The position numbers and the translations under genes were made by a program. The notes beneath the pieces are model-generated. The model worked only from the letters and a program-made list of their open reading frames with translations. It was not told where the DNA came from and did not search any database. A stretch of DNA of 64,000 nt from positions 9,739 to 73,738 of the forward strand of contig JBPBQZ010000087.1 in assembly GCA_050955105.1 (NCBI GenBank), in the 5' to 3' direction. Of this stretch, positions 16,288 through 26,169 are shown piece after piece (position 1 is the first letter of the stretch; the number at the start of each line of letters is the position of its first letter). The DNA is from JBPBQZ01 sp050955105. GTDB taxonomy: Bacteria > Pseudomonadota > Gammaproteobacteria > Burkholderiales > Burkholderiaceae.

Positions 16288-17484
16288 TAGTTTGCACCTG
16301 ATGTGACGAAAAGCGGTTGATACGGACGCAGGACAAGATCTTTGTTCACCATGACTCGCATGGGGAAGCCAGGTCGCACGGTCAACGTCGGCTGCACGTC
16401 CAGGTTGCGTCGTGTGAGTTCCTGGCCGACATGATTGGCGCTGTCCTGAAGACTGTCTTGAAGCGCAACGACGACATCGGAACCGTCGCTGTGTCTGCCT
16501 GACGTTGCCAATTCGGAAGAAACGCCTAGCAACGACGAAACGGCAATGCCAGCTATGATTCGGCTCCAGTGCCGGTCCACACCGTCCTCAAGTCCCGCAT
16601 ATCCGGCTGAGTCGATACCGGGCAGTTTGTCGAGATCGACAGAGGATGTGTCGGGCATGATTAACCGAGTCCAAACGAGCAGGGCGCGCCGCTGCCCGAA
16701 TGAGACCTTGCTGTCGTAGCGCCCGATCAACCGAGAACCCTGCGGAATGATCAGCGAACGGCCAGAGGCGGTGTCATAGACTGGTTCTGTGACCGTCGCG
16801 ATCACTTGTCCTGGCAAGTCGGAATTGATGCCGGTTACCAATGCAGCCGAGATAACGGTACCGGCCATGACGGTGTACGGCGGCGCGCGAGGTTTGAGAT
16901 CATTACGGCCGTGGGTAGCAGAGTCTTTGGTCCGCCGGGAGAAACGGTCATCTTCATCCCGAAGTTTCGGTGTCGCGGTCGAGGGATTCGTTGGCGACTC
17001 GCCGCGTGAATCATCGCTCAACGGTTCAAACGGATGACCAGAGCCACCGTGCTGGGTAAAACCTCCATCGGTATCGGTAGATTCCCCCTGCGTCAATCTC
17101 GCCGATCCGCCGGTTCGAAAGAACACCGACGAGTGTGCAGCTGCGTCAGCATCACGCAGTCGGGCAATCGCCTCATCCGGCGTCGATTCGCCGGTTGAAT
17201 AGCTCTCGCCATCGCGCGCCGCTCGTAGCATTGGCTCGCCCCAGTCGCCCGGTAGTGGGGCCCCGATCACCGGAACGCTTGCTGCAGCCAAGGTCGACGG
17301 ATCGGGCCGCGCTACGACCTTCGAATAATCGGCGGGCAGCCGTTCGAGGTCTTCGCTCTTCGCAACGCGATCAACGTTGTAAAGCTCCGGCTGTCCTTCG
17401 GCGACGTGCAGGGGTCGCGGCCGCAGTCCCCACAGCGTCGCTCCAAATATCGCGAGTGCCAGCGAGACCTGCGAGGGTGACGTC
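16287..17484 (-). pseudogene. trbI: 5'-truncated trbI (VirB10-like), fused to trbL remnant
   Basis: TrbI spans the periplasm in mating-pair-formation T4SS. The minus frame preserves most of it: SLALAIFGATLWGLRPRPLH (membrane anchor), PELYNVDRVAKSEDLERLPA, a Thr/Ser/Pro-rich middle, and the conserved C-terminal beta domain (LIIPQGSRLIGRYDSKVSFG, VMVNKDLVLRPYQPLF). Upstream of about 17484 the frame hits a stop inside trbL sequence and has no ATG. The first usable start is a TTG at 17291, after the membrane anchor. The N-terminal cytoplasmic segment was lost in a deletion. Confidence 0.85.
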
Positions 17485-17631
17485 GATAGTGAGCAGGGCG
17501 CTGCTCAGATGAGAAATCTCACTACCGAGCAAGCCGAATCCCGAATCGATATATCTTGAAAAAGTATCGAGAAAGCGATCGATGATGCCGGCGTCAACCA
17601 TGACCTTCGTGCTCTCAGGAGTTGGCATCAT
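17371..17631 (-). pseudogene. trbL: trbL N-terminal remnant
   Basis: From ATG 17631 or 17628 the frame reads MPTPESTKVMVDAGIIDRFL, then FSRYIDSGFGLLGSEISHL and TIDVTLAGL. This is the start of TrbL, a polytopic inner-membrane T4SS protein normally over 400 residues. After about 50 residues (near 17480) the sequence becomes trbI in another frame and terminates at 17371. The rest of trbL, and trbF and trbG, expected between trbL and trbI, are absent. The start overlaps the trbK-like gene by about 16 bp. Confidence 0.85.
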
Positions 17632-17863
17632 CAGACCGCGACTTCTCGTCCGGCCGTTCGCCGAAGAAGCGACGCCGAAATGCTTCTCGGGCTGCCGTGC
17701 ATACTTGATCGCTGACACTCGCTCGGTCGAGACGACATTTCTCCATGATTTGCCTGATTCGCGTCGGATTTGAGACGAGCGAATCTGCGGTATCGCTGGG
17801 AGCTCCTTGACCACAGGCCGCCAGGACCACCACGGAACAAAGCGCGATCGTTTTCCTTTTCAA
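17615..17863 (-). CDS. trbK: TrbK/EexN-like entry-exclusion lipoprotein
   Basis: 82-residue lipoprotein. The N-terminal signal MKRKTIALCSVVVLAACG ends in a lipobox (LAAC), so it is probably inner-membrane anchored. The segment SNPTRIRQIMEKCRLDRA followed by AREAFRRRFFG matches small entry-exclusion proteins encoded between trbJ and trbL. The role is preventing redundant conjugation into cells that already carry the element. It sits 11 bp after trbJ and overlaps trbL. Confidence 0.75.
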   Translation of the reverse strand: MKRKTIALCSVVVLAACGQGAPSDTADSLVSNPTRIRQIMEKCRLDRASVSDQVCTAAREAFRRRFFGERPDEKSRSDDANS

Positions 17864-17874
17864 AATTCTTCTCC

Positions 17875-18615
17875 TTAATTGCCGTAAAAGTTGACCGGCT
17901 GTTGTTGATAAATCTGATCTTTGCGGTAGAAGCGCCGCCTGATTTCCCTGGCGCGCGCGTCCACGGAGACGAGCCGAGCTTGTTCGAGTGCAAGGGCGCG
18001 GCCCTGGGTAATCTGCAACTGCTGTGCTTGAATCGTCTGTTGCGCCTGTAGCGCGAGCAGTTGATTGGTCGCCTGGGTTGCTTGCAGTTGACCGACCGCG
18101 GACTGACTGCGCTCGATCAGCCGTGTGAGCGTGGCCGCATCCCGGGACGAGTTCTGTGCAACTTGCGCTTGCACCCGAGCAGCGGTGCGCAAGGCCTCTC
18201 GGGAGTTGCGTTCTTGTTCGCGAGCGGCGTTCGCCATCTGAACGCTAGTGGCCGCGCCGTCGTAGTCATCTGGGTAGAGGCGCGCGAACTGTTGGTCCAT
18301 GCGCGACACCTCATATGCCAAGCCGCCCGCCTCCTGCATCAGGCGATCCGTTGTCGCGAGCGTCGTGCGCAGCTCCGCGAGCACGTTGAAATCGAGTCGC
18401 TTTAGATTGCGCCCTTGGTTAACGAGCATCAGCGCCTGGTTTTGTAGTTGCTGAACTTGGTGATTGATCTGCTCAAGCATGCGCGTTGCCGTCAGCAGGT
18501 TCTGCTTGAAATTGTTTGGGTCGAAGACGACGAAGGCCTCTGCGGACGACGTCAAGGTGATTCCTGTCAAAGCTAAGACGACAGTAGCAACGGAAAAGCG
18601 AGTCTTACTTCTCAT
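17875..18615 (-). CDS. trbJ: TrbJ, conjugal transfer (VirB5-like) protein
   Basis: 246-residue exported protein; the signal peptide ends near AEA (SSAEAFVVFDPNNF). The mature part is almost entirely helical and Gln-rich, with ATRMLEQINHQVQQLQNQAL and a C-terminal EIRRRFYRKDQIYQQQ. This matches TrbJ, a minor pilus component of IncP-type T4SS. It overlaps the trbE stop by 11 bp. The frame is complete. Confidence 0.88.
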   Translation of the reverse strand: MRSKTRFSVATVVLALTGITLTSSAEAFVVFDPNNFKQNLLTATRMLEQINHQVQQLQNQALMLVNQGRNLKRLDFNVLAELRTTLATTDRLMQEAGGLAYEVSRMDQQFARLYPDDYDGAATSVQMANAAREQERNSREALRTAARVQAQVAQNSSRDAATLTRLIERSQSAVGQLQATQATNQLLALQAQQTIQAQQLQITQGRALALEQARLVSVDARAREIRRRFYRKDQIYQQQPVNFYGN

Positions 18616-21037
18616 GAGGCATCTCCTCGAAGCGGGGAAATTTGGCCAATAACCCGGCTGCCCATTGGATGCCGCGATGGTTTAGCCATGCTTCAGGGAA
18701 TCCGGATGGCGACACCGCACTGAGTAACCGGCCAATGTGCTGCTGGTCCCCGGGTGTCGAGGCACCGGCAAATGCCAGGGCTACGGGTCCTAGATCCAGC
18801 TCGAATAGCCGATTGCCAAGACGCGAATGAAAGTAGTAGTCGCGCTTCGGCCGCGCATGGGCCACCATTTCGATTTGTCGGTCATTTAAGCCAAATTGCC
18901 GATACGTCGATCGGGCTTGTGGCTCCTGCGCGTGAGGATTTGGCAGAAAGATTCGGCTCGCGCAGCTGTCGACGATCGCCGGAGCGATGGTTGACTCAGC
19001 GATGTCGGATAGCGACTGCGTCGCAAAGATGACCGAGACGTTTTTCTTGCGCAGTGTTTTCAGCCATTGACGAATGCGTGCCGCAAATACTGGCTCGTCC
19101 AGAAACAACCACGCTTCGTCGAGTACCATCAGAGTCGGCGAGCCATCGAAACGCTGTTCGAGACGGGCGAACAGATAGCCAAGTACCGCGAGCATCGCGG
19201 CCTTGCTTGGCATGAGCTCTTCCATCTCAAAAGCCTGTACTCGTGAATCGCTGAACTGCTCAAAGTCAGCGTCGAGCAGCTTGCCGTATGCGCCGCCGAG
19301 CAGGTAGGGTTGCAGCGCCTGCCGCAAGTGATTCGATTGCAGTAATGTCGAAAGACCGGTCAGCGTGCGCTGCTCTGTCGGAGCGGCCGACAGACTCAAT
19401 AATGCGGACCAGATCGCATCCTTTTCGGCGGGACTGACATTGACGCCTTCGTATATCAGCCTCGCTTCAAGCCATTCGGCAGACCAGGCCCGATAAGCTT
19501 CATCATCGATTCCCGCCAAAGGCTGGAAGGCTAGATCGCCGTCAGTGGTGAGTGCGTGATGCTGGCCGCCGAGGCCGAGAACCGTGCAGCGCATCGATCG
19601 GCCTGTCTTGAAAACAAAGACTTGCGAGCGCGGATAGCGGCGAAATTGCATGACAAGCGTCGCGAGCAGCACCGATTTGCCCATGCCGGTCGGTCCAACG
19701 ACCAAGGTGTGGCCGACATCGCCAACATGTGTCACCAGTCGGAATGGTGTCGAGCCGTCGGTACGTGTGACCAACAGCGGCGGTCCGTCTAGATGTGCGT
19801 TTCGTTCAGGACCGGCCCAGATTGCCGAAACTGGCATCAGGTGCGCAAGATTCAGCGTTGAGACGATCGGCTGGCGGACATTTGCATAGACGTTGCCTGG
19901 TATCGAGGCGAGCCACGCCTCGACAGCATTCAACGTCTCAGGAATCGTCACGAACCCGCGACTCTGAACTACGCGTTCGACGGCGAGCAGCTTTTCTTCT
20001 GCTGTCGCGCTATCAATATCTGAGACAGTGACGGTTGCAGTCAAATAACCGAATGCGATCTGATCACTGCCCAGTTCCTGTAGGGCGGCATCGGCATCTG
20101 TCGATTTGTTCGCCGCATCGTTATCTACCAAAGGGCTTTCTTGTTGAAAGACGGTTTCACGTAAGAGCGCAACCACGCTTTTGCGCTTCGCAAACCATTG
20201 GCGGCGCAAGCGTCGCAGTTCGCCTTCCGCATCGGACTTGTCGAGCGCGATGAAGCGGGTAACCCACCGATATGCGAAACCCAATCGATTCAAGTCATCC
20301 AGTAGGCCAGGCCAAGTGGATGTTGGGAACCCTTTGACCGTCAGCACCCGAAGATGCTGCTTGCCGAGCCGCGGCGAGATCCCGCCGGTCAGTGGTTCAT
20401 CGGCGAGCAGTGCGTCGAGGTAGAAAGGTTGTTCAGGGACAGTCACACGAATTCGCGTGCTGGATATCGTGCCGTGTAAGTAACTCAGCGTTGCTTGGTC
20501 GTCGAGCCAATTCATCTCTGGCAGTGCGCTGCCGAGCAGGCCAGACATACGCTCGCTTTCAGCGATGAACACTTGTAATCGCTCTCGCCAATCCACACCG
20601 CGCACGGTTGTGTTCTCATACAAAAGAGCTGCAGCATGCGCCTTCGATTCTTCTGGTGGTTGATAGAGCAGCGTGAGGTAATAAACGCTCTCAAAATGAC
20701 GACCGCGTTGCTCGAAGAGCGAGCGACGTTCTTCGTCGACAAGCCAGGAGAGAGGCTCGGGAAACGAAGATGTCGGATAGCTAGTCGCTTCGTGCCGTTC
20801 CGCTTCGATAAACAGCGCCCAGCCGGACCCACACCGACGGAGTGCGTTGTTCAACCGCGCGGCGGTCGCGACGAGTTCACCTTCAGTGGAACTCTCCAGA
20901 TCTGGACCCCGAAAGCGTGCCGTCCGTTGAAAGGAACCATCTTTATTCAGTACGACGCCCGGGGCGACTAAACCGGCCCAAGGCAGCCAATCGGCTAGCG
21001 ACGTCGGACGTTTGCGGTATTCATTCAGGTTAAGCAT
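18605..21037 (-). CDS. trbE: TrbE, T4SS ATPase (VirB4-like)
   Basis: Energises pilus assembly and substrate transfer. 810 residues from the ATG at 21037 (MLNLNEYRKRPTSLADWLPW); the frame is open further upstream but those residues overlap trbD. Walker A is VVGPTGMGKSVLLATL and Walker B LMVLDEAWLFLDEP, followed by SVIFATQSLSDI. The length is normal for TrbE and no break is seen. The operon order trbB-C-D-E-J is as in IncP and Tn4371 relatives. Confidence 0.92.
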   Translation of the reverse strand: MLNLNEYRKRPTSLADWLPWAGLVAPGVVLNKDGSFQRTARFRGPDLESSTEGELVATAARLNNALRRCGSGWALFIEAERHEATSYPTSSFPEPLSWLVDEERRSLFEQRGRHFESVYYLTLLYQPPEESKAHAAALLYENTTVRGVDWRERLQVFIAESERMSGLLGSALPEMNWLDDQATLSYLHGTISSTRIRVTVPEQPFYLDALLADEPLTGGISPRLGKQHLRVLTVKGFPTSTWPGLLDDLNRLGFAYRWVTRFIALDKSDAEGELRRLRRQWFAKRKSVVALLRETVFQQESPLVDNDAANKSTDADAALQELGSDQIAFGYLTATVTVSDIDSATAEEKLLAVERVVQSRGFVTIPETLNAVEAWLASIPGNVYANVRQPIVSTLNLAHLMPVSAIWAGPERNAHLDGPPLLVTRTDGSTPFRLVTHVGDVGHTLVVGPTGMGKSVLLATLVMQFRRYPRSQVFVFKTGRSMRCTVLGLGGQHHALTTDGDLAFQPLAGIDDEAYRAWSAEWLEARLIYEGVNVSPAEKDAIWSALLSLSAAPTEQRTLTGLSTLLQSNHLRQALQPYLLGGAYGKLLDADFEQFSDSRVQAFEMEELMPSKAAMLAVLGYLFARLEQRFDGSPTLMVLDEAWLFLDEPVFAARIRQWLKTLRKKNVSVIFATQSLSDIAESTIAPAIVDSCASRIFLPNPHAQEPQARSTYRQFGLNDRQIEMVAHARPKRDYYFHSRLGNRLFELDLGPVALAFAGASTPGDQQHIGRLLSAVSPSGFPEAWLNHRGIQWAAGLLAKFPRFEEMPHEK

Positions 21038-21057
21038 TGTCTGTTCGAACTTTCGGC

Positions 21058-21339
21058 TTATACGTCCAGCAACGACGGGTATTTGATGTGTCGCGCGAAG
21101 ACACTCATAAAGTCGGTGTCGACGCGCGTGGCCCATACGGCTAGCGAATGACCGACCAGCCAAAGCACGGCACCAGGAAGCCAGAGTTGCAAGCCCAGCC
21201 CCACCGCGGCAGCCAAGGTGCCATTGACGATTGCGACCGTTCTTGGGACGCCGGCCAGCAGCACAGGTTCGGTCAGGGAACGGTGCAAGGGCGCTTCGAA
21301 GCCCGGAGCGATATCTGCCGTTGTCGTGGCATCCATCAA
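21058..21339 (-). CDS. trbD: TrbD, T4SS inner-membrane protein (VirB3-like)
   Basis: 93-residue protein with two adjacent hydrophobic segments (VAIVNGTLAAAVGLGLQLWL and VLWLVGHSLAVWATRV), typical of TrbD/VirB3, which associates with the TrbE ATPase. The N-terminal PLHRSLTEPVLLAGVPR is characteristic. The start overlaps the end of trbC by 4 bp. M1 and M2 are both possible. Confidence 0.88.
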   Translation of the reverse strand: MMDATTTADIAPGFEAPLHRSLTEPVLLAGVPRTVAIVNGTLAAAVGLGLQLWLPGAVLWLVGHSLAVWATRVDTDFMSVFARHIKYPSLLDV

Positions 21340-21683
21340 AGCAACGCTCCGCCAGCGAAACCGAAGAAAGAGAGGAAAAATGACGAAGCGGCGAATGCGA
21401 TAGAAAGACCAAAAACGATCTGTACCAACTTGCGGAAGCCGCCGCTGGTATCGCCGAAGGCAAGCGCCAATCCCGTCGTGATGATGATGATCACCGCGAC
21501 GATGCGAGCGACGGGTCCTTGAATTGATTCAAGTACTGCTTCCAGCGGCGCTTCCCAAGGCATGTTCGAGCCGGCCGCCCGCGCGGCAGGAACAATCGCA
21601 AGACACAGCAGGATGGCGATTGCCGAGGACGATGTGACAAACGAGGTGGCGGCACGATGATGTGTGCGACGATTCAAGCTCAT
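21336..21683 (-). CDS. trbC: TrbC, conjugative pilin precursor
   Basis: 115-residue pilin-type protein. A long signal peptide ends near ARA (LAIVPAARAAGSNMPWEAPL). Two hydrophobic helices follow (VARIVAVIIIITTGLALAFG and IAFAASSFFLSFFGF). TrbC pilins are processed and cyclised by TraF, which is encoded at 35622-36143 in this island. Located between trbB and trbD. Confidence 0.88.
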   Translation of the reverse strand: MSLNRRTHHRAATSFVTSSSAIAILLCLAIVPAARAAGSNMPWEAPLEAVLESIQGPVARIVAVIIIITTGLALAFGDTSGGFRKLVQIVFGLSIAFAASSFFLSFFGFAGGALL

Positions 21684-21694
21684 TGAGCGTTTCC

Positions 21695-22705
21695 TTAGAA
21701 AGCGTGGATAGAAGATGGGGAGCGGTCAGAGTTCGAGGCAGCGACCATAGCGTCGTCCAATTCGTAGCCATCGGAGCACGATCCCGTGACGCGCGATATG
21801 GCCTTAACCCGCCGAACGCGGCCTCGGCCTGAGAGAAAAACCACGACGTTGATTGCATCGGCGATCAGAGCTCTCGGCGCTGTCAACGCGACCTCAAGTA
21901 TTAGCTGTTCAAGCCGAAGCAAAGCGCCGTGAGCCGAGTTGGCGTGAATGGTGGCGACGCCACCTGGATGACCGGTGCCCCAAGCCTTGATGAGATCGAG
22001 TGCTTCGCCGCCGCGCACTTCACCGATCACGATGCGATCCGGACGAAAGCGGAGCGTTGAACGCACGAGTTCGGACATCGTGACGACGCCGGCCGCCGTA
22101 CGTAGCGGGACGTGGTCGAGTGCGGCGCACCGCAGTTCGACCGTATCTTCGATCAGTAAAACTCGGTCACCGGTCGTCGCAATCTCGTCTAGCAGTGCAT
22201 TGGCAAGAGTGGTTTTGCCGCTACTGGTACCGCCAGCAATTAGGATATTGAGACGTGAGCGAATTGCCTGTCGCAAAAAGCCGGCTTGCGCCCCAGACAA
22301 GATGCCGTCCGCTACATAGTCGTCCAGGCGAACCGCTCTGATTGCGCGTTTGCGTATGGCAAATGCCGGGCCGGACGCGACGGGAGGTAACGCTCCTTCG
22401 AAGCGTTCCCCAGTTTCAGGAAGTTCCGCTGTGATGATTGGCTTGCCCGCGTGAACTTCGGCGTGCACGTGTGCGGAGACAAGTCGAATGATTCGTTCAC
22501 CATCGCTGGCAGAGAGCCGAACATCAAGCGCCGAAAGTCCGGTGGAGAGGCGGTCTACCCAAAGCGATCCATCGGGGTTGAGCATCACTTCCACGACATC
22601 CGGGTCGTCAAGTGCCTGGGCAATGGTGGGGCCCATCGCGGTACGCAACATCCGCACTCGCCGTTCAAGTGTCGCAACGCCTGCGTTAGTTGTTGTAGTG
22701 ATCAT
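21695..22705 (-). CDS. trbB: TrbB, T4SS traffic ATPase (VirB11-like)
   Basis: 336-residue hexameric secretion ATPase that opens the trb operon. Walker A is GGTSSGKTTLANALL, the Asp box VLLIEDTVEL, and the Walker B/His region RPDRIVIGEVRGGEALDLI. It carries the motif TGHPGGVATIHANSA near residue 245. Complete. Its start overlaps the RHH gene's stop by 4 bp. The C-terminal 15 residues are Ser-rich. Confidence 0.92.
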   Translation of the reverse strand: MITTTTNAGVATLERRVRMLRTAMGPTIAQALDDPDVVEVMLNPDGSLWVDRLSTGLSALDVRLSASDGERIIRLVSAHVHAEVHAGKPIITAELPETGERFEGALPPVASGPAFAIRKRAIRAVRLDDYVADGILSGAQAGFLRQAIRSRLNILIAGGTSSGKTTLANALLDEIATTGDRVLLIEDTVELRCAALDHVPLRTAAGVVTMSELVRSTLRFRPDRIVIGEVRGGEALDLIKAWGTGHPGGVATIHANSAHGALLRLEQLILEVALTAPRALIADAINVVVFLSGRGRVRRVKAISRVTGSCSDGYELDDAMVAASNSDRSPSSIHAF

Positions 22706-23181
22706 GCTGCATCTCCTTGTGCGGATTCATGGGACGAATCCGTCGTTTGGTCTCTCGTAGATGGTTTGGACGGTTGCGGATAAACCTCTTCGCGTACCGA
22801 CGTAGCCAGTCCTGGTCCGCGCGCAAGTTGCCGCACCAGGTGTTCCACGAACTGCGCATAGCGCGCGCGGCCCTGTGCGCGGGCAGCGTCTTGATGTGAT
22901 TCCGGTACGGGAATGCTGACGGTGAGGAAATAGCGAACAAAGAGCCCAATCGTTTCAATCAGAATGTGCTGATCGCGCTCCAGTCCGTCGAATTGCCGCG
23001 ATAGGCGGTCCAGTCGACGCATGAGGACCGCTTCGCGCTGATCGCCCCCTTCTGGAAGCAGCCAGGAGGCGAGCGCGGCCGCGAGAATGGAAGATTTCGA
23101 GACACCTTTCATTGCGGCGACCTGTTCCAGGCGCCTCGCATGCTCCGGTTCCAAATAAATATTGAGACGGGTTCGGGTCAT
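22702..23181 (-). CDS. CopG-type ribbon-helix-helix protein between traG and trbB
   Basis: 159 residues. An N-terminal RHH domain reads TRTRLNIYLEPEHARRLEQV followed by GVSKSSILAAAL. Then comes a helical region and a Ser/Thr/Gln-rich tail. Proteins of this type sit between traG and trbB in Tn4371-like elements and probably control transfer genes. It overlaps the stop of traG by 4 bp and the start of trbB by 4 bp. No operator was identified. Confidence 0.75.
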   Translation of the reverse strand: MTRTRLNIYLEPEHARRLEQVAAMKGVSKSSILAAALASWLLPEGGDQREAVLMRRLDRLSRQFDGLERDQHILIETIGLFVRYFLTVSIPVPESHQDAARAQGRARYAQFVEHLVRQLARGPGLATSVREEVYPQPSKPSTRDQTTDSSHESAQGDAA

Positions 23182-25184
23182 AGCGGAAGGTCGTCAATAA
23201 CGTTGAAGTTGCTAGATGCGTTCGACGAGCTTTGGTCGGGATGTTTGGCGGCTGTTTTGCACGGCTTCTTTGTCGACAGGTCGTCGTCCAAATACGTCGG
23301 GTCGCAGCGTGCGGAGTCGGAAGTAAAAGCAACTCCGTCGCTAAACTCTTCGCCCTCGGTTTCCGTGATGTCGGCATCGATATCTGCTCCGTTCGCCGCA
23401 TCGGATTGAACCAATGTCGGTTCTGGAGGACGGGATCGCTCGCTCCAGTCATCAGAGCGCCGAGCTGGCACATCGCGATAGGGACCGTCTGCTAGCGACG
23501 GTGGAGCGCAGACTCGTTCACGGAATGCGGCATCGGTGAAGTAGCGGATTTTCTTGGCCCTCACAGGTGGATGCCCTGACACCATGACAACCTCATCGCT
23601 GGCGGGCAGTTGCATGACTTCGCCCGGCGTAAGCAGCGGACGCGCTGATTCCTGCCGCGTCTCCATCAAATGGCCGAGCCAGGGTGCCAAGCGGTGTCCG
23701 GCGTAGTTGCGTTGCACGCGTACGTCGGTGCCCGTTCCTAGAGCATCGGAAACACGCTTTGCGGTGCGTTCATCGTTGGTCGCGAACGTCACGCGGACAT
23801 GGCAGTTATCGAGAATCGAGTGATTCGAGCCGTAGGCGCGATCGATCTGATTGAGCGACTGAGCGATCAGGAAGCTTCGCAGGCCATAACCCGCCATGAA
23901 GGCAAGCGCACTCTCGAAAAAATCGAGTCGTCCAAGCGCCGGAAATTCATCGAGCATCAGTAGCAAGCGATGACGTCGATCGATGCCATCAGCGCCATCG
24001 AGTGACTCGGTCAATCGGCGGCCGATCTGATTGAGCACCAAACGGATCAGCGGCTTTGTGCGGCTGATATCTGAGGGCGGGACCACCAGATAGAGAGAGA
24101 CAGGGCTTTTTGCGGAAACGAGATCTGCGATTCGCCAGTCGCAGCGCGAGGTGACGTCGGCTACGGTAGGATCGCGATAGAGTCCCAAAAAGCTCATCGC
24201 GGTCGACAACACGCCAGAACGTTCGTTGTCGCTTTTGTTCAAGACCTCCCGGGCGGCCGATGTCACGACCGGGTGAGGACGGTCGCCGAGATGCGGCGTC
24301 GTCATCATTTGGCTAAGCGTTGACTCGAAGGTATTCGCAGGATCCGAGAAGAAATTGGCGACGCCGCGTAGCGTCTTGTCCGCTCCGGCGTACAGAACGT
24401 GCAGGATTGCGCCGACCAGGAGCGCATGACTGGTCTTCTCCCAGTGATTGCGCCGTTCCAATGCCCCTTCGGGGTCGACCAGAATGTCTGCGATATTCTG
24501 GACGTCACGGACTTCATGCGTTCCCTGTCTAACTTCCAGTAGCGGGTTGTAGCGCGCCGAACGCAGGTCGGTTGGATTGAACAGTAGGCAATGCGAGAAA
24601 CGCGAACGCCAGCCGGCGGTCAACTGCCAGTTTTCACCCTTGATGTCGTGGATCACGGCGGAGCCTGGCCACGTAAGTAGCGTTGGCACGACCAGTCCGA
24701 CGCCTTTTCCGGAGCGCGTCGGTGCAAACGCCATGACGTGTTCCGGACCGTCGTGACGCAGATACACAGATTGGTTACGTTCGATGAGTTGGCCGAGGAA
24801 CACACCTTCAGGCCGGGTTAGTCCGGCCGAACGGACCTCTCGGCGAGACGCCCAGTGCGATGAGCCGTAGGTGGTGGCGCGCAGTGATTGCCGGCCGCGC
24901 CACAGTGAACTACCGAGCGCGACTGCAATGGCTATCGGTCCGGTAGACGCCGCGATGACACCGCCGCGAGCAAACACGGCAGGCGCATAGGCATCGAATT
25001 TGTACCACCAGTCGAACAGTGCCCAGGGATAGTAGACAGCGTGGCCGGCGGCCCAGAACCAGGGCTGACCAAGGCGTGACTGAAAATCCAGCGCAGCCGC
25101 AGTCCATTGGGTCGCGCCCCATACGCCGCAACCGACCACCCCGCAAATAGCAGCTACTTGACCTAGATGCACGCCAGACGGCAT
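23178..25184 (-). CDS. traG: TraG, type IV coupling protein (VirD4-like)
   Basis: 668-residue inner-membrane ATPase linking relaxosome to T4SS. It has N-terminal membrane segments (VAAICGVVGCGVWG and GGVIAASTGPIAIAVALGSS) and Walker A FAPTRSGKGVGLV. Then come AVIHDIKGENW and Walker B LLLMLDEFPALGRLDFFESA. The C-terminal tail is acidic. The frame is complete and of normal length. It precedes the RHH gene and the trb operon. The preceding 290 bp (25185-25473) contain no clear gene. Confidence 0.92.
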   Translation of the reverse strand: MPSGVHLGQVAAICGVVGCGVWGATQWTAAALDFQSRLGQPWFWAAGHAVYYPWALFDWWYKFDAYAPAVFARGGVIAASTGPIAIAVALGSSLWRGRQSLRATTYGSSHWASRREVRSAGLTRPEGVFLGQLIERNQSVYLRHDGPEHVMAFAPTRSGKGVGLVVPTLLTWPGSAVIHDIKGENWQLTAGWRSRFSHCLLFNPTDLRSARYNPLLEVRQGTHEVRDVQNIADILVDPEGALERRNHWEKTSHALLVGAILHVLYAGADKTLRGVANFFSDPANTFESTLSQMMTTPHLGDRPHPVVTSAAREVLNKSDNERSGVLSTAMSFLGLYRDPTVADVTSRCDWRIADLVSAKSPVSLYLVVPPSDISRTKPLIRLVLNQIGRRLTESLDGADGIDRRHRLLLMLDEFPALGRLDFFESALAFMAGYGLRSFLIAQSLNQIDRAYGSNHSILDNCHVRVTFATNDERTAKRVSDALGTGTDVRVQRNYAGHRLAPWLGHLMETRQESARPLLTPGEVMQLPASDEVVMVSGHPPVRAKKIRYFTDAAFRERVCAPPSLADGPYRDVPARRSDDWSERSRPPEPTLVQSDAANGADIDADITETEGEEFSDGVAFTSDSARCDPTYLDDDLSTKKPCKTAAKHPDQSSSNASSNFNVIDDLPL

Positions 25185-25473
25185 TGCTCCTCCCGCTTAC
25201 TTCAATGGCGCACGTGGCTTGAATCAGTGCGTTCGGAAAGCGGGAAGTCTGGCGGCACGTCCGATTCTGACCAACCCGCTGGGTACAAGCCGGGCGTAGC
25301 AAGCGGGTGAAGCGCCAGTCGCGAGGCAATGGCGACTCGCCGTCAACCACGCTGAAATGCTTAACGGCATCCTCACGAAGGTCGGCGACGTGTCTTGCCA
25401 GCAAGTGTTACAGCCGTCGAGCGATGGAGAAACAAGAAAGTCGGACGGATTTAGCTAAGCTGTATGGGGGAAG

Positions 25474-26169
25474 TTAAACGGAAGTGCTTTTCAGTAACTC
25501 GCGATAACCGCAAACCATTGAATGGCGTGCGGCGCGAACCAATCGTCGGACTCGTGCGCGGAGGTCACTGTCGGGGTGCCACCCCGTCAGAACTTCGTCT
25601 GCGCCAAATAAAGCTTCCGCAACTTGTTTAAGTGATGCACCGGCCAAGCTGGCATCGAGAGCTTGCAAAGCGTGCATGTGGAAGAGGGCGCTTCTGTCGG
25701 GGCGCTCGCGGGCGCCCCAGCCGTCGGCGACGCTGCTGGCTAGAGATCGCTGATGCTTCATCAAAAGCTTCCAGACTCGGCTCATGCAGCGGCCGGCGGG
25801 AATCGAGTACGCGAAGGGTACATTCCACGCAACATCTCGTGTCAACGCGAACCGGACGGTCGAGGCACAAAGGTCACTGGTCAGCAGCAGGCGAGCGCCG
25901 TCATGAAGCAGATGCTTTTTGCCGGGTATGCGCCAAAGATCGAAGGTATCCGCTTCACTATGGGCGTCCGATAGCGCGTGTATTTCGACGATCGACGGAG
26001 ATGGAGTCGTCCACATCGGACGCGCATCTAATGCGTCGAGATAAGGGCTTTCGAAGGCGTGAAGACCCCATCGTTCAGGTGATTGTCTTGCGTCGGCCAC
26101 GGCGTGCCAGTCATGCTGGTAATCGGGATTGCGCCGGAGGTACTCCCAAGCGAGGGAAAGCTGGTCCAA
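25474..26169 (-). CDS. DUF6499/DUF2285-like regulatory protein
   Basis: 231 residues. The N-terminus LSLAWEYLRRNPDYQHDWHA matches the short DUF6499-type domain. The C-terminal half (ALQALDASLAGASLKQVAEA, ADEVLTGWHPDSDLRARVRR) fits DUF2285, a putative DNA-binding regulator of integrative elements. In Tn4371-like elements such genes lie between the relaxase and traG regions. Exact role unknown. Confidence 0.75.
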   Translation of the reverse strand: MDQLSLAWEYLRRNPDYQHDWHAVADARQSPERWGLHAFESPYLDALDARPMWTTPSPSIVEIHALSDAHSEADTFDLWRIPGKKHLLHDGARLLLTSDLCASTVRFALTRDVAWNVPFAYSIPAGRCMSRVWKLLMKHQRSLASSVADGWGARERPDRSALFHMHALQALDASLAGASLKQVAEALFGADEVLTGWHPDSDLRARVRRLVRAARHSMVCGYRELLKSTSV

